Below are positions 35,958-36,330 of a DNA stretch of 36,330 nucleotides, piece after piece. Source of the stretch: an uncultured Paracoccaceae bacterium (GTDB lineage: Bacteria > Pseudomonadota > Alphaproteobacteria > Rhodobacterales > Rhodobacteraceae); assembly GCA_947501025.1 (NCBI GenBank), contig CANMUM010000017.1, forward strand, positions 1 to 36,330. The letters run 5' to 3'. The notes below the pieces were generated by a model. That model saw only the letters and a program-made list of their open reading frames with translations, made no database searches and was not told the DNA's origin. The translations under genes and the position numbers were made by a program. How positions within the stretch are numbered: the first letter of the stretch is position 1; each line of letters begins with the position of its first letter.

Positions 35958-36102
35958 AATCATTGTAGATTTGAAAACGAAGGCTGATGACTGTCTGAAG
36001 CGTTGCTATACTTTTGAATTCGGGACCGCCCTCTCTCGCCTTTGAAACAAACGTTGCAACTGGCTCCCCTTTTGGATCAATTTCAAGCTTTACTTTTTCC
36101 AT
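35869..36102 (-). CDS. Hypothetical 77-residue protein
   Basis: The frame encodes a soluble, charged protein starting MEKVKLEIDPKGEPVATFVS and ending AECFQFCT. The first half reads like a beta-rich domain (KVKLEIDPKGEPVATF) followed by a helix. It has no signal peptide or membrane segment. GGAAG lies 7 nt before the ATG, and a TTATGC/GCATAA dyad with an AT-rich -10-like stretch lies further upstream. I know no family. Codon use looks natural, which is why I list it, but a chance frame cannot be excluded. Confidence 0.4.
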   Translation of the reverse strand: MEKVKLEIDPKGEPVATFVSKAREGGPEFKSIATLQTVISLRFQIYNDFNYERHLEIEASYKQKHATVLAECFQFCT

Positions 36103-36330
36103 AAACTTTCTTCCAAAGCGGGGGTAATTTGATATTAAGAACTTTACCTTTACATATGAACATCTAAATTATGCTTTTATACTTAGCATAATAAACAAAG
36201 CTTCAAACAGTTCATAAATTAAATCCAAAACTAATACTTATTGTAAAATTACATCATTTACCTATGTGTATCCCTAATTTTCTTTACCAGTAATTTTTGT
36301 TTTTTGTTAGCGTTTCAGATATTGGTAGGC
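36103..36330. other. AT-rich right edge without a recognisable gene
   Basis: No frame of useful length with a ribosome site is present here. One dyad, TTATGC/GCATAA (36169-36174 and 36186-36191, 11-nt spacer), encloses an AT-rich TTTTATACTTA stretch and could be an operator or promoter region for the minus-strand gene to its left. Confidence 0.4.

Noticed and set aside
25097-36330. Possibility that the urea cluster is a horizontally acquired island
   Set aside because: No integrase, tRNA, direct repeats or insertion sequences flank it, and base composition by eye matches the neighbouring genes.

Overview
The window reads as ordinary chromosome of a moderately AT-rich alphaproteobacterium. 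Lineage markers are an atpI-B-E-F'-F operon without the F1 genes, a short HprK, a class I lysyl-tRNA synthetase, a DUF2849/DUF934 sulfite-reduction cluster, and ftsY followed by a DMT transporter and yciB. From memory the gene order is closest to Rhodobacterales-type genomes. That placement is inference and no search was run. There is no phage, insertion sequence, CRISPR array, rRNA or tRNA that I can recognise.

Left part (1-8350): an ArsR-type repressor with a large perfect inverted repeat upstream, then the F0 ATP synthase operon behind a good sigma70-type promoter and closed by a bidirectional terminator shared with a convergent OmpA-like lipoprotein. Next is a tightly overlapping minus-strand operon hprK-rapZ-EIIA(Man)-HPr, a regulatory phosphotransfer branch with no sugar permease. 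It is divergent from pckA, whose start is best placed at a GTG behind a perfect Shine-Dalgarno and whose leader is rich in inverted repeats. A cytochrome b561-like protein follows.

Middle (8375-19505): an NfsB-like nitroreductase, the serC-serA serine operon with a structured leader resembling the alphaproteobacterial serC RNA motif, then plus-strand housekeeping genes: a 2Fe-2S ferredoxin, xseA, ftsY, an EamA transporter, yciB and class I lysS, with short gaps or overlaps. Two lone genes follow, a DUF2834 membrane protein and a small secreted ricin-B-type (beta-trefoil) lectin-like protein with its own promoter.

Right part (19580-35500) is all minus strand. First comes assimilatory sulfate/sulfite reduction: cysG-DUF2849-cysI-cysH-DUF934-fpr, where siroheme synthase supplies CysI, CysH is of the Fe-S APS reductase type, and Fpr is a plausible electron source. 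Then urea capture and use: urtABCDE (ABC urea importer) runs directly into ureD-ureA-[51-aa protein]-ureB-ureC-ureE-ureF-ureG. Urea is imported and hydrolysed to ammonium by the nickel urease, with UreDEFG as metallochaperones. The 51-residue gene between ureA and ureB (signal peptide, His-rich motif, one membrane segment) is short enough to be missed by standard gene calling and is the most interesting undescribed item here. The right edge (35499-36330) holds only weak small-gene candidates and inverted repeats.

I do not see a clearly novel multi-gene system. The findings are mainly a small protein, RNA structures and start-site decisions.
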